Origin: Saprospiraceae bacterium
GTDB lineage: Bacteria; Bacteroidota; Bacteroidia; Chitinophagales; Saprospiraceae
Direction: 5' to 3'
NCBI GenBank assembly: GCA_016714445.1
Contig: JADJNF010000004.1
Coordinates: 1 to 64,000, forward strand
DNA: 64,000 bases
In this document: positions 27,481-36,723 of the stretch, piece after piece
Layout: every line of letters starts with the position of its first letter
How positions within the stretch are numbered: position 1 is the stretch's first letter
The notes under the pieces: generated by a model
What the model saw: the letters and a program-made list of their open reading frames with translations, nothing else
Databases searched by the model: none
Told to the model about the DNA's origin: nothing
Translations under genes and position numbers: made by a program

Positions 27481-28473
27481 ATGAAAGTATTTACCATATA
27501 CCAACGCAGATTTCTATTTACAGGATATATTTTTCTTGTTATAATTTCATTTATTTCTGCTCAGTCCAAAAATAATCCTTTTGAAATCAAACCCAGACTA
27601 CAAAAACTGCCTTTAACTGATACCATAGTATCTCAAATAAAATCTTTTGCTGAACAAAAAGACACTTTAGTATCAACCACAACGACAAAAGTTCAACAAG
27701 GTATAAAATCCGGCGAAACACCTACATCTGCTACGCCGGATGAAAATCCTTTTGAGATCGATCATGTACCGATGAGAAAATCTGCTATTTCAATAATCGA
27801 TGAAAATCCGAATAGCCAGACAGAAATCTCGCGTACTTCAAATGGTTTTCTTTTTTGGTTTTTACTTTTAGCATGTGGTATTTTAGCCATCATATTGAAT
27901 CTGAAAAGTAAAGCACCCGGCCTTATTTATCGTTCGATGCTGAATGAAAACATGTTGAAACTCTTCTATCGCGAAGAAAGTACTAAATTTTCTTCCTATT
28001 TATTCCTGCTATATTGTGTCTTTTGTATAAATCTTGCAGTATTTATTTATTTGGCATCATCATTTACCGGTGGACCAAATGGAATTTATGTATTTCTTGC
28101 CATTTTGGCGGGTGTAATTTTTTTATATATCATAAGACATATAAGTTTAAGTTTGCTAGGCAAAATTTTTGATGTGAATAAATATACAGATTTATATAGC
28201 TTTGCCATCATGATTTTTAATCAATTTGCAGGATTAATACTTCTCCCACTTAATTTTTTAATAGCTTTTGGCCCAAATGGAATTCATGAAATAGTGCTAT
28301 ATATTTCTTTTATTGTTTTAATCATTTTAGTATTACTCAGGACAATAAGAGGAATATTTATTGTCTCAGAACATTTGATGAGTGGAATATTTCAAATTTT
28401 TATATACCTTTGTGCCTTCGAAATTGCTCCTGTGTTAATTCTGATCAAAACAGTAATGAATCTGGGACAATAA
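27481..28473 (+). CDS. DUF4271 membrane protein
   Basis: 330 aa. An N-terminal hydrophobic segment ending FISAQ looks like a signal peptide; a charged, flexible region with two NPFEI motifs follows; then six or so membrane segments from about residue 125, including FLFWFLLLACGILAIIL, SYLFLLYCVFCINLAVFIYL and VFLAILAGVIFLYIIRH. This is the DUF4271 arrangement, found in Bacteroidota and usually next to a HemD-like gene, as here (32 bp downstream). Function unknown. The start is taken at ATG 27481 because a promoter overlaps the earlier TTG. Confidence 0.75.
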   Translation: MKVFTIYQRRFLFTGYIFLVIISFISAQSKNNPFEIKPRLQKLPLTDTIVSQIKSFAEQKDTLVSTTTTKVQQGIKSGETPTSATPDENPFEIDHVPMRKSAISIIDENPNSQTEISRTSNGFLFWFLLLACGILAIILNLKSKAPGLIYRSMLNENMLKLFYREESTKFSSYLFLLYCVFCINLAVFIYLASSFTGGPNGIYVFLAILAGVIFLYIIRHISLSLLGKIFDVNKYTDLYSFAIMIFNQFAGLILLPLNFLIAFGPNGIHEIVLYISFIVLIILVLLRTIRGIFIVSEHLMSGIFQIFIYLCAFEIAPVLILIKTVMNLGQ

Positions 28474-28505
28474 TGACTAAATATTTAGTAAACTTATTGG
28501 AGTAA

Positions 28506-29306
28506 ATGGCAAGTAAAAGCACAGCGTCACAGGTAGAAGCTCAATATATTGAAAAATATAATCCCGTGAAATCACTTTTGATTTCGCAGCCCAAACCGGA
28601 AGATAAGTCTCCATACTTTGATATGGAACAAAAATGGAATCTTAAAATAGATTGGAGACCATTTATACAGGTGGCCCCGGTTTCTGAAAAAGAATTTCGT
28701 AAAAACAGAATCAGCCTGGCTGAATTTCCTTGTGTTATTTTTAATAGCAAAGGAGCTGTGGATAATTTTTTCAGACTTGCTGAAGAAACCAGAGCAAGAA
28801 TATCTCAGGATACCAGGTATTTTTGCCTTACAGAAGCTATAGCCAATTATCTGCAAAAGTTTATTCTTTATCGAAAGAGGAAAGTTTTTGTAGGGAAAAG
28901 AATATCTGAAGATTTGGCTCACTACTTCAATAAATACAAAAATGAAAAATTTCTGCTTCCTTGTTCCAATCTTGGTTCTACAGAAATAGTAAGCTATCTT
29001 GAAAAACTAAATATCCATCATACAGAAGTAGTCATGTACAATACTGTCTCAGCGGATCTTACTGACCTAAGTGATGTTTATTATGATGTTCTTGCTTTTT
29101 TTAGTCCGCAAGGGATAGAATCATTGTTTGAAAATTTCCCTGACTTCAAACAAAACAATACCAGAATAGCTGTATTTGGTAATGCAACCTGCAGAGCGGC
29201 AGAAGATAAAGGACTTTTTGTAAATATAAAAGCACCAACTCCTGAAGCACCGTCGATGACCAAAGCTTTAGAAAATTACATTGTGAAATCAAATGGCCCT
29301 AAATAA
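28506..29306 (+). CDS. Uroporphyrinogen-III synthase-family protein (HemD-like)
   Basis: 266 aa. Two-lobed HemD-like pattern: VKSLLISQPKPEDKSPYFDM, FPCVIFNSKGAVDNFFRLAE, RYFCLTEAIANYLQKF, then LAFFSPQGIESLFENFPDF and RIAVFGNATCRAAEDKG. HemD closes the tetrapyrrole ring. This DUF4271-linked branch is divergent, so heme synthesis may not be its role (inference). It lies between the DUF4271 and NUDIX genes on the same strand with short gaps. Confidence 0.75.
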   Translation: MASKSTASQVEAQYIEKYNPVKSLLISQPKPEDKSPYFDMEQKWNLKIDWRPFIQVAPVSEKEFRKNRISLAEFPCVIFNSKGAVDNFFRLAEETRARISQDTRYFCLTEAIANYLQKFILYRKRKVFVGKRISEDLAHYFNKYKNEKFLLPCSNLGSTEIVSYLEKLNIHHTEVVMYNTVSADLTDLSDVYYDVLAFFSPQGIESLFENFPDFKQNNTRIAVFGNATCRAAEDKGLFVNIKAPTPEAPSMTKALENYIVKSNGPK

Positions 29307-29347
29307 CATTTTTTTTGTTGTTTTATTGCTAATAAAAATATAATCTG

Positions 29348-29974
29348 ATGGATGTAAAATTCATTCAGAATCTTGAAAAAAGACTGTATCAGGACCTTCC
29401 AGGTGAAGAATACCAAAACCTTATGGCCCCAAAAGGTAGTGAGAAATACAGAATCATCTCACCCGATCACAAAGTAGCCTGTGTTTTGGCCTTATTATTT
29501 CCAAAAGACAATGAGTGGCACATCAGCCTCATAGAACGAGCCAGTCACCATCCGGAAGACAAACATGCTGGCCAGATTAGTTTTCCAGGTGGTAAACTAG
29601 ATGCAAGCGATTATTCGTATGAAGATTGTGCACTTAGAGAAACATATGAGGAAATCGGTGTACCCCCTGACAATGTTGGCATTTTAGGAAGCCTTACACC
29701 TGTTTTTGTTTATGTAAGCAACTTTTTAGTGCACCCGTACGTCGGATTTACTACAGAATATCCAAGATTCAACAAACAGGATACAGAAGTTAAAAATATC
29801 ATAGAAGTACCTGTATCTCATTTTTCCAAATCCAAAAATAAAGGTACAGCAGATATTCAGGTAAGAGATATAGTGTTGCCTGACACACCGTATTATGATA
29901 TATATGGCTACAAATTATGGGGCGCAACAGCCATGATCATCAGCGAACTGGAACAAATTTTAAAGGAGGACTAA
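29348..29974 (+). CDS. NUDIX hydrolase, CoA pyrophosphatase-like
   Basis: 208 aa. The upstream NuCoA-type motif SLIERASHHPEDKHAGQISF runs into the NUDIX box FPGGKLDASDYSYEDCALRE-TYEEIG (residues 79-104; catalytic Glu98, Glu101 and Glu102 region). Such enzymes hydrolyse CoA or its derivatives to 4'-phosphopantetheine and 3',5'-ADP. Length and motif order fit. It probably ends the run begun by DUF4271; 41 bp from the HemD-like gene. Confidence 0.8.
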   Translation: MDVKFIQNLEKRLYQDLPGEEYQNLMAPKGSEKYRIISPDHKVACVLALLFPKDNEWHISLIERASHHPEDKHAGQISFPGGKLDASDYSYEDCALRETYEEIGVPPDNVGILGSLTPVFVYVSNFLVHPYVGFTTEYPRFNKQDTEVKNIIEVPVSHFSKSKNKGTADIQVRDIVLPDTPYYDIYGYKLWGATAMIISELEQILKED

Positions 29975-30143
29975 AACAGTTTTTATCTTCTTTTATAGCA
30001 TCACCTAATTCCACATCTTTAGTGTATTCATCATTTCGATATAGAAAGTGATTTTTTATTCGAATCTTTTACCTAGCTTGATTTGCCAATATTGCTTACT
30101 CTCACTACTAAGATTTATAAGCAAATACTGAACCAGCCTAAAA

Positions 30144-30842
30144 TCAATGACACATCACCGGATTCCTGAGTGCTTCAAAAAAGTCCAACTCGAGAGGCAA
30201 TTTCGACATCAGCCCTCTGTATATCAAATAGGCTCCCATGACTAATGTGATGATCGGATAAAGTCGCTTCAGTGACATGCGCAGTTTTTGGCTCACTGCC
30301 TGATGTCCCAGCGTCACACCTATCATAGCTGGAAAAGTCCCCAAGCCAAAAAATAGCATGAAGCCTATGCTGCCCCAAATATTACTTAATGAAATAGCTC
30401 CGGCGATGGCGATATATACCAATCCACATGGAAGAAACCCATTAATCGTACCCAAATAAAGTGAAGGTACTTTTTCGCTTTTGCGGAGCAATCCGAACAA
30501 TTTTTGACTTATGGAAGTGTAAAATCTACTGATTGCCGGCACTTTTGATATTAAATGATCCGGATTGATAGAAAATAAAAAAAACAGAACCATCACTACT
30601 CCCAGAAGTATAGAAACACCACGCTGCACTCCGCCAAAGGATGCAGCACTTCCCAATATCCCAAATAAGAGCCCTAGACTGACATAGCCGATGGTGCGGC
30701 CGGTATTGTATTGTAAAGATGAGAAAAATGCGGCTGAACCATGTACTTTTTTACTGGTTTGCACAGCAAGTGCCAATGGACCGCACATACCGATACAATG
30801 CAGGCTTCCAAAAAATCCAAGAGTAAATGCTATCCAGTACAA
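30144..30842 (-). CDS. TauE/SafE-like membrane protein of the cbb3 locus
   Basis: 232 aa, about six membrane segments. The start FTLGFFGSLHCIGMCGPLAL, with a CIGMC motif, is the hallmark of the sulfite-exporter TauE/SafE branch that sits in cytochrome cbb3 and metal-homeostasis loci; the later NGFLPCGLVYIAIAGAI is also typical. A role in copper delivery or oxidase assembly is inferred from location, 9 bp after ccoH. The C-terminus ends in a short Met-Cys-His tail. Confidence 0.75.
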   Translation of the reverse strand: MYWIAFTLGFFGSLHCIGMCGPLALAVQTSKKVHGSAAFFSSLQYNTGRTIGYVSLGLLFGILGSAASFGGVQRGVSILLGVVMVLFFLFSINPDHLISKVPAISRFYTSISQKLFGLLRKSEKVPSLYLGTINGFLPCGLVYIAIAGAISLSNIWGSIGFMLFFGLGTFPAMIGVTLGHQAVSQKLRMSLKRLYPIITLVMGAYLIYRGLMSKLPLELDFFEALRNPVMCH

Positions 30843-30851
30843 AACAAGTAG

Positions 30852-31295
30852 TTAAATGATGATCTCTTCTTCCTGATAAAAGGTCTTTTCGCCTCTTTTC
30901 CAATCAATCTTAAGCTTCCATCGACCTGCTTTTACTTTATCCACAGGTAATCTGTATATAGCATCAATACCCAGATTAAAGTCGTATTTTACATCAGACT
31001 TTTCTGAATAGGGATTATACAGCAGGATCTGACCTGACGTGGCTGAAAACGAATCTATAGGAAAGGTGATAACAACTTCTTTGGTTTCTCTGTTGTATTC
31101 AGTTTTGACCTTAATAGCGAGATCCGAAGTATTTTGTTTTTTGTCGTAGTGACTTTGATAGTTGATATCTTCATCATAATAATTTTCTACTACGAGACTA
31201 TCGTGTACCTGCGTGGATTGATACACCACAAATACCAGTGTGCCAACAAAAAGGATAAAAAATATAGTGAGACCTGTTGCCCAATTGAATTTCAT
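30852..31295 (-). CDS. ccoH: FixH/CcoH-like cbb3 oxidase assembly protein
   Basis: 147 aa. One N-terminal membrane anchor (WATGLTIFFILFVGTLVFVV), then a periplasmic beta-sandwich of the FixH type: VVENYYDEDINYQSHYDKKQ, ending DKVKAGRWKLKIDWKRGEK. FixH/CcoH is needed for assembly or stability of the cbb3 oxidase. It precedes the TauE/SafE-like gene by 9 bp and is separated from ccoG by a 398-bp intergenic region that contains a terminator. Confidence 0.85.
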   Translation of the reverse strand: MKFNWATGLTIFFILFVGTLVFVVYQSTQVHDSLVVENYYDEDINYQSHYDKKQNTSDLAIKVKTEYNRETKEVVITFPIDSFSATSGQILLYNPYSEKSDVKYDFNLGIDAIYRLPVDKVKAGRWKLKIDWKRGEKTFYQEEEIII

Positions 31296-31324
31296 ATGTA
31301 TATTTTATTTATTTTAATGGTAAG

Positions 31325-31505
31325 ATGGAATTCGCATGAAAATAATCATCCCGGTTTTTGCCCGCCTGAACACGTTAGTCGGGCAGGTACAAGAAAGATG
31401 GATTCATGCTCATTTCATATGTTTAAATATATTTTTATTTCTAAGGCCACATGGAATCCCCATGATTTAATCATCGTGGTTTGTGGTGTTTGCATCATGG
31501 GGATT
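31325..31505. repeat. Two related palindrome-bounded repeats in the ccoH-ccoG spacer
   Basis: A roughly 35-bp motif occurs twice: ATGGAATTCGCATGAAAATA... from 31325 and ATGGAATCCCCATGATTTAA... from 31451, both running into AATCATC. Each starts an inverted repeat: GCATGAA (31334-31340) with TTCATGC (31403-31409), and AATCCCCATGAT (31455-31466) with ATCATGGGGATT (31494-31505). The first also encloses TGCCCG/CGGGCA. This looks like a dispersed REP-like element present as two diverged copies. Confidence 0.5.
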
Positions 31506-31631
31506 TCATCTGTTAATTTTTATTTGTGATATCACTTTGAATCTTAAAAAACTAATCACTGTGGTTTGTAAAAAATAAACCATGACTATTTTTTATATCG
31601 AGTTCATGATTAATAATGATTTTAAAAGAAT

Positions 31632-31680
31632 TAAAAAGCCTGCGATTGTGACTTATGGCATGTAAACAATCGACAGGCTT
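31632..31680 (-). terminator. Rho-independent terminator of ccoG
   Basis: The arms AAGCCTG (31636-31642) and CAGGCTT (31674-31680), with a further GATTGT/ACAATC pair inside, lie 13 nt beyond the ccoG stop. On the minus strand the hairpin is followed by a T5 run. It separates ccoG from ccoH. Confidence 0.7.
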
Positions 31681-31693
31681 ATCAAGTTCAATA

Positions 31694-33163
31694 TTATTTG
31701 ATGGGTCCGAAAAAGGTAGTTTTCACTTTTGTGATCAGTTTACCTTCAGCATATACGCCGATGACTATTTTATTTTTACCTCCTTCGAGTTTTTCCTTTG
31801 GAATTTTAATAAATACGGCACCTTCAGATTTACTATTTTTACCCACAGCAGGTTTTTTACCACCTATGATTTCAAATGCACCCGTCTCCGGCTCCAGCAT
31901 TTTAAACTCAACAGTCAGAGAATCAGCCGTCTTATTGATCATCTGATAGTTATACAAGTTGCTGATACTACCATCGGCTTGTTCCTGAGAGAGTAATCCG
32001 CCTGTCCGCAGGAAGAGTACTTCTACATCAGATCGTAATGAAAACAATACAATTTCTACTCCGATCAATATAAAAAGTACTGCTGAATAGGCAATTGTTC
32101 TGGCATTTAAAAACTTATGTTTCCCTTTTTCTATACCTTCTATACTGTCCAGCCGGATAAGTCCCTTAGGTCTGTCCACTTTTACCATGACCTCATCACA
32201 AGCATCCATACAGGCGGTACAGTTGACACATTCCAGCTGGGTACCATTTCTGATGTCTATACCTGTGGGACAGACATGGATACACAGTTTGCAGTCAATG
32301 CAGTCTCCCAATTTGTTTTGAACGGATGTAAAATAGTCTTCTGCAACATCAGAAGTAACAGCCGCAGGTTGGGAAATGGTCTTATTTTTCTGGATTTTTC
32401 CTCTTGGTTCACCACGCACAAAATCATAGGCCACTACCAGTGATTTGTTGTCCAGCATCACACCCTGCAGCCTTCCATACGGACATATAGTTGTACACAC
32501 CTGCTCACGCAATCTGGCAAATACTATATAAAATACAAATGAAAAAATAATCATAGCGATAAATCCACCGGCGTGCAAGGCTATAGGTTCTTGTATGATC
32601 TTAACTACCTCATCCAGACCAATGATGTATGCCAGAAATGTATTGGAAATCAAAACCGCAATACCAAAAAATATAGCTTGTTTACTGACTCTTTTGATGA
32701 TTTTGTCTGTGGTCCAGGGAGATGCGTCAAGTTTCCTTTGGGCATTGTAATCCCCATCAATAGCATACTCTATACGTCTGTATACCAATTCCATAAAAAT
32801 AGTCTGAGGACATATCCATCCGCAAAACAACCTACCAAATACTACTGTAAAAAGTATGATAAATACTAAAAAGATAAGCATGGCGATAGCAAACAGATAA
32901 AAGTCCTGCGGGCCAAAATGCAATCCAAACAAAATAAAATTTCTTTCCAGAATATTGATTAGGATGAATGGCTCTCCATTCACTTTTATGAATGGAAGAC
33001 CAAAAAGAATTACAAAGTAAACATAAGATAACCATGTACGGTAGTTTGTAAATTTACCGGAAGGTTTTTTGGGATAAATCCAGACACGTTTTCCGCTTTT
33101 GTCTACAGTTGATATTTGATCTCTGAACTGCTCGCTATTCTTAATATTTTGATCTGAAGACAT
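31694..33163 (-). CDS. ccoG: cbb3 oxidase accessory protein CcoG (RdxA/FixG)
   Basis: 489 aa. Membrane segments near 40-60, 85-110 and 165-215, the FCGWICPQTIFMELVYRRIE motif, then two 4Fe-4S clusters (CIDCKLCIHVCP and CVNCTACMDAC), and a C-terminal Ig-like periplasmic domain. CcoG reduces copper for insertion into the cbb3 oxidase. The gene has a -7 box upstream and a terminator on either side, so it appears to be a single-gene unit within the oxidase locus. Confidence 0.92.
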   Translation of the reverse strand: MSSDQNIKNSEQFRDQISTVDKSGKRVWIYPKKPSGKFTNYRTWLSYVYFVILFGLPFIKVNGEPFILINILERNFILFGLHFGPQDFYLFAIAMLIFLVFIILFTVVFGRLFCGWICPQTIFMELVYRRIEYAIDGDYNAQRKLDASPWTTDKIIKRVSKQAIFFGIAVLISNTFLAYIIGLDEVVKIIQEPIALHAGGFIAMIIFSFVFYIVFARLREQVCTTICPYGRLQGVMLDNKSLVVAYDFVRGEPRGKIQKNKTISQPAAVTSDVAEDYFTSVQNKLGDCIDCKLCIHVCPTGIDIRNGTQLECVNCTACMDACDEVMVKVDRPKGLIRLDSIEGIEKGKHKFLNARTIAYSAVLFILIGVEIVLFSLRSDVEVLFLRTGGLLSQEQADGSISNLYNYQMINKTADSLTVEFKMLEPETGAFEIIGGKKPAVGKNSKSEGAVFIKIPKEKLEGGKNKIVIGVYAEGKLITKVKTTFFGPIK

Positions 33164-33181
33164 GGTTGAAATATTTTATGA

Positions 33182-33189
33182 CAAAGTTA
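33182..33189 (-). promoter_or_regulatory. -7 promoter box of ccoG
   Basis: Minus strand TAACTTTG, perfect TAnnTTTG, about 20 nt upstream of the ccoG ATG. No -33 TTTG at the right spacing. Confidence 0.35.
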
Positions 33190-33267
33190 AATCATTTGAC
33201 ATTAATTAAGTGTAACTAATGTATCCGTGACTTTATAAAGGAACTGATTACAGATATTTAGGTATGA

Positions 33268-33310
33268 TAAAAAAATATGGCAGGAAGTTATTTTTAATCT
33301 CTCCCTGCCA
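33268..33310 (-). terminator. Rho-independent terminator after ccoP
   Basis: TGGCAGG (33278-33284) and CCTGCCA (33304-33310) are perfect arms; on the minus strand the hairpin runs into a T7 tract (A-run at 33269-33275). It lies 28 nt past the ccoP stop and ends the ccoS-NO-Q-P operon. Confidence 0.75.
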
Positions 33311-33337
33311 TTTTACAAATTAATTTTATAAAAACTA

Positions 33338-34342
33338 TTACTTTTTAGTATCTGTCGCAGGGGCTACCGCCGTAGTATCCATTGGAGTAGGAGCTGCGCC
33401 TATTGCAGTAGTGTCTTTAGTACTTGTTACACTTCCCGGGTCATACAAATCACCCTGTGGAGCCTTTTGATTCGGTGGATTGGTGCCTTGCAATGACAAA
33501 ATGTAACTAGCCACTTTTTGCATGGCGCCCGGTCTCAGTTGGGACTTCCAAGAAATCATCCCTTTTTCAGGCACCCCGTACTTAATAGTAGTGAAAAGAT
33601 TATTAATACTTCCGCCATGTATCCAATATTTATCCGTAAAATTTGGTCCGACTGTTCCTTCACCATTTGCACCATGACAAACCAGACAGTTGGCAGTATA
33701 TATTTCTTTACCTTCAGCCAGATCAGCTTCCGCAGTGAGTAATGTTACTGTTTTTTCGTCGATGGCATCAGCTTGTGTAGCCAGAAATTTTGCTTTTTCA
33801 GCTTCACCCATTTCCATGGCAGCTATATATTCCTGCTCCTGGCTTGGCCCTTTGTCAGATACATGATAGTACCATAGATACACTGCAGCCCAAATAATGG
33901 TTCCATAGAATAACCACAACCACCAAGGTGGCAATGAGTTGTCCAATTCACGGATTCCGTCGTATTCATGACCAAGGTCGATGTCTGCTTCCTTATCTTT
34001 TGGAACAAGATTCCAGGCTTTTTCGGAAATTGTACTCCAAAGTGACCCGGTAGACGTTAAATTGGCTTTTTCCAGGCCTTCAGGTCCATATTTTTCGAGA
34101 AGTTTCATCTTCTGTACTTCGATAAGTGCCCAAATAAGGCTCAAACCAGCGAGGATAACACCTATAAGTACCAATACTGCTAATACCAATAAAATATTAT
34201 TGTATGCAAGATTGAATATATTAGGAGCAGGCTGACCGGATGTATCCGCTGCTGGTGCGGCAGCATCCTGGGCATATATACCTACTGCTCCTATTAATGT
34301 CGTGACATATATTATGATGGTTAATAAAAGCTTCTTCATCAT
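33338..34342 (-). CDS. ccoP: cbb3 oxidase cytochrome c subunit (CcoP-like, one heme)
   Basis: 334 aa. A signal-like start ending GIYAQ, a membrane segment at about 45-70, the FixP-type anchor region LDNSLPPWWLWLFYGTIIWA at about 137-156, then a cytochrome c domain with CLVCH (Cys219, Cys222, His223), a probable axial Met in GMISWKSQL and a Thr/Ala/Pro-rich tail. CcoP passes electrons to the catalytic subunit. Classical CcoP has two CxxCH hemes; only one is present here, in an otherwise complete protein. Confidence 0.88.
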   Translation of the reverse strand: MMKKLLLTIIIYVTTLIGAVGIYAQDAAAPAADTSGQPAPNIFNLAYNNILLVLAVLVLIGVILAGLSLIWALIEVQKMKLLEKYGPEGLEKANLTSTGSLWSTISEKAWNLVPKDKEADIDLGHEYDGIRELDNSLPPWWLWLFYGTIIWAAVYLWYYHVSDKGPSQEQEYIAAMEMGEAEKAKFLATQADAIDEKTVTLLTAEADLAEGKEIYTANCLVCHGANGEGTVGPNFTDKYWIHGGSINNLFTTIKYGVPEKGMISWKSQLRPGAMQKVASYILSLQGTNPPNQKAPQGDLYDPGSVTSTKDTTAIGAAPTPMDTTAVAPATDTKK

Positions 34343-34382
34343 TTTATTTTTGATTAATTATTTAATATTAGTTATAATTGAT

Positions 34383-34547
34383 TCAGGCATCATCGTCCAG
34401 CGGAAGATTTTCCATCCTTTTTATGACAGGATTATCTTTTCTAAAAGCCATAAACACACTCAAAATAAATATGGTTAAAAATGTGATGAGTGCAAATATG
34501 GCCATCCAGTTGATATTGCCTGCACCTTCTAAAATATACTTTGCCAT
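34383..34547 (-). CDS. ccoQ: CcoQ-like small subunit of cbb3 oxidase
   Basis: 54 aa. Starts MAKYILEGAGNINWMAIFAL, one membrane helix (about 13-35, AIFALITFLTIFILSVFMAF), then a charged tail DNPVIKRMENLPLDDDA. Position between ccoNO and ccoP, size and topology are those of CcoQ, which stabilises the complex. It lies 25 nt after the ccoNO stop. Too short for many gene finders, but the frame is clean and fits the operon. Confidence 0.75.
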   Translation of the reverse strand: MAKYILEGAGNINWMAIFALITFLTIFILSVFMAFRKDNPVIKRMENLPLDDDA

Positions 34548-34572
34548 GATTTTAAATTTAGTTGGTGATTAA

Positions 34573-36702
34573 TTATTTAGAAGGTTCTTTAATTTTTATA
34601 TCTGTTCCCAATCTCTGTAGATAAGCGATCAACGCTACTATCTCCTTATTTTCCAGATTTTCCTGAGTGATCTTATCTTTTGCCAGACTTTCAGTTATTT
34701 TTTTAGCTTGAGCTTTCAGATCATCTACTGCTTTGTCTGCAAATCCATCAGGATATGGGGTCCCCAATGACTGTAACACCTTAATTTTTGATGCTGTATA
34801 ATCAGTGTTCAGATCCTTTGTAAGCAACCATGGATATGGAGGCATGATAGATCCGGGAGCCATAGATGTTGGTTCATTCATGTGGTTGTAGTGCCAGCTG
34901 TCAGGATATTTAGCACCCACTCTGTGGAGATCCGGTCCTGTACGTTTACTACCCCAAAGGAATGGCCTGTCGTATATAAATTCACCTGATTTAGAGTATT
35001 CACCATATCTTTCTGTCTCTGATCTGAATGGTCTTACCATCTGTGAGTGACATCCTACACACCCTTCTCTGATGTATAGGTCGCGACCTTCCATTTCGAG
35101 TGGAGTATAAGGTTTTACAGAAGCTATTTTAGGTACATTGTTATCGATCATCATCATAGGTATGATCTCTACCAGACCACCGATCAAAACCAATACAGCA
35201 CTTACGATCAACATTTGAATAGGTTTTCTTTCGATCCATTTGTGCCAGTATTCATTGTTGTGTGCTTCATAAGCGACCAATGCCGGTGCTGAAGCTTCCT
35301 GATTGGCAATAAGTGTTCCACTTTTTACGGTTTTTACCAAGTTGTAAATCATAACAATAACACCACTAAAGTATATCGTACCGCCTATCGCTCTGATCAT
35401 ATACATCGGTAGGATCTGAGTGACTGTTTCCAAAAAGTTGCCATACTGAAGGAACCCATCAGCTGTAAATTGTTTCCACATCAGAGACTGTGTCCATCCC
35501 GCCCAGTACAATGGAATAGCATAAAATAAAATCCCTAATGTTCCTATCCAGAAGTGTGTGTTGGCCAGTTTTACTGAGTAAAGTTTGGTTCCATATATCC
35601 TTGGTATCAGCCAGTACAACATACCAAAGGTAAGCATACCATTCCAACCCAAAGCTCCTATATGTACGTGACCAACGGTCCAGTCAGTGTAGTGAGTGAT
35701 GGCATTTAAAGATTTTACTGATAATAGCGGACCCTCCAAAGTAGCCATACCATAAGCGGTCACGGCAACTACAAAAAACTTAAGAATAGGATCAGTTCTC
35801 ACTTTATCCCAAACGCCTCTTAATGTCAATAGTCCATTAAGCATACCACCCCATGACGGTGCGATCAGCATGATGGAGAATACAGTACCAAGTGATTGAG
35901 CCCAGTCAGGTAGTGATGTATATAATAAGTGGTGAGGTCCTGCCCATATATAGATAAATATCAAGGCCCAGAAGTGGATAATAGATAATTTATAAGAATA
36001 CACTGGTCTGTTGGCTGCTTTTGGCATAAAATAATACATCAGCCCAAGATAAGGTGTCGTAAGGAAAAATGCCACCGCATTGTGCCCGTACCACCACTGA
36101 ATCAATGCATCTTGGACACCTGCAAACACATATATTCCTTTTCCCATACTTACGGGAATCTGAATGTTGTTAAATACATGCAGTACTGTAACAGTAATCC
36201 ACGTTGCGATATAAAACCATATGGCTACGTAGAGATGTTGTTCTCTTCTTTTAAGGATGGTCCCAAACATGTTGATACCAAAAATGATCCAAACTACTGC
36301 AATTGCCAAGTCAATAGGCCAGATCAATTCAGCATATTCGTGACTGCTTGTGAGTCCTAAAGGAAGAGTAATAGCTGCTGATAAGATAATCAGTTGCCAT
36401 CCCCAAAAGTGAAGATTGGAGAGTAAATCACTAAACATCCTCGTCTTTAACAGTCGCTGGAAAGAGTAATATACTCCTGTAAAAATACCGTTACCCACAA
36501 AAGCGAAAATCACTGCATTGGTGTGTAATGGTCTGATCCTACCATAAGTGGTCTCGGCTAAGCCAAGGTTCATTGCCGGAAAGACCAGTTGAAGAGCAGC
36601 AAGGATACCCACCAACATACCTATCACCCCGAAAATAATGGAGGCATAAGCAAAGTTGCGTACTATCTTGTTGTCGTAACTAAATGTTTCTAAATTTGCC
36701 AT
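34573..36702 (-). CDS. ccoNO: cbb3 cytochrome c oxidase, fused subunits I and II (CcoNO)
   Basis: 709 aa. Residues 1 to about 475 are the CcoN catalytic heme-copper core, with about 12 membrane helices and motifs such as GRIRPLHTNAVIFAFVGNG, WWYGHNAVAFFLTTPYLG and HYTDWTVGHVHIGALGWNG. Residues about 495-709 are CcoO, with one heme c site CVGCH (Cys548, Cys551, His552) followed by SQMVRPFRSE. The enzyme reduces oxygen with high affinity and pumps protons. N and O are separate genes in most proteobacteria; the fusion is a known Bacteroidota arrangement. Confidence 0.95.
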   Translation of the reverse strand: MANLETFSYDNKIVRNFAYASIIFGVIGMLVGILAALQLVFPAMNLGLAETTYGRIRPLHTNAVIFAFVGNGIFTGVYYSFQRLLKTRMFSDLLSNLHFWGWQLIILSAAITLPLGLTSSHEYAELIWPIDLAIAVVWIIFGINMFGTILKRREQHLYVAIWFYIATWITVTVLHVFNNIQIPVSMGKGIYVFAGVQDALIQWWYGHNAVAFFLTTPYLGLMYYFMPKAANRPVYSYKLSIIHFWALIFIYIWAGPHHLLYTSLPDWAQSLGTVFSIMLIAPSWGGMLNGLLTLRGVWDKVRTDPILKFFVVAVTAYGMATLEGPLLSVKSLNAITHYTDWTVGHVHIGALGWNGMLTFGMLYWLIPRIYGTKLYSVKLANTHFWIGTLGILFYAIPLYWAGWTQSLMWKQFTADGFLQYGNFLETVTQILPMYMIRAIGGTIYFSGVIVMIYNLVKTVKSGTLIANQEASAPALVAYEAHNNEYWHKWIERKPIQMLIVSAVLVLIGGLVEIIPMMMIDNNVPKIASVKPYTPLEMEGRDLYIREGCVGCHSQMVRPFRSETERYGEYSKSGEFIYDRPFLWGSKRTGPDLHRVGAKYPDSWHYNHMNEPTSMAPGSIMPPYPWLLTKDLNTDYTASKIKVLQSLGTPYPDGFADKAVDDLKAQAKKITESLAKDKITQENLENKEIVALIAYLQRLGTDIKIKEPSK

Positions 36703-36723
36703 AAGTCAGATTTTAAAATATAA

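Noticed and set aside
31134..31529. 131-residue plus-strand frame overlapping ccoH
   Set aside because: It is antisense to ccoH at its 5' end and lies over the two palindromic elements; its composition is Phe/Ile/Cys-rich without domain similarity.
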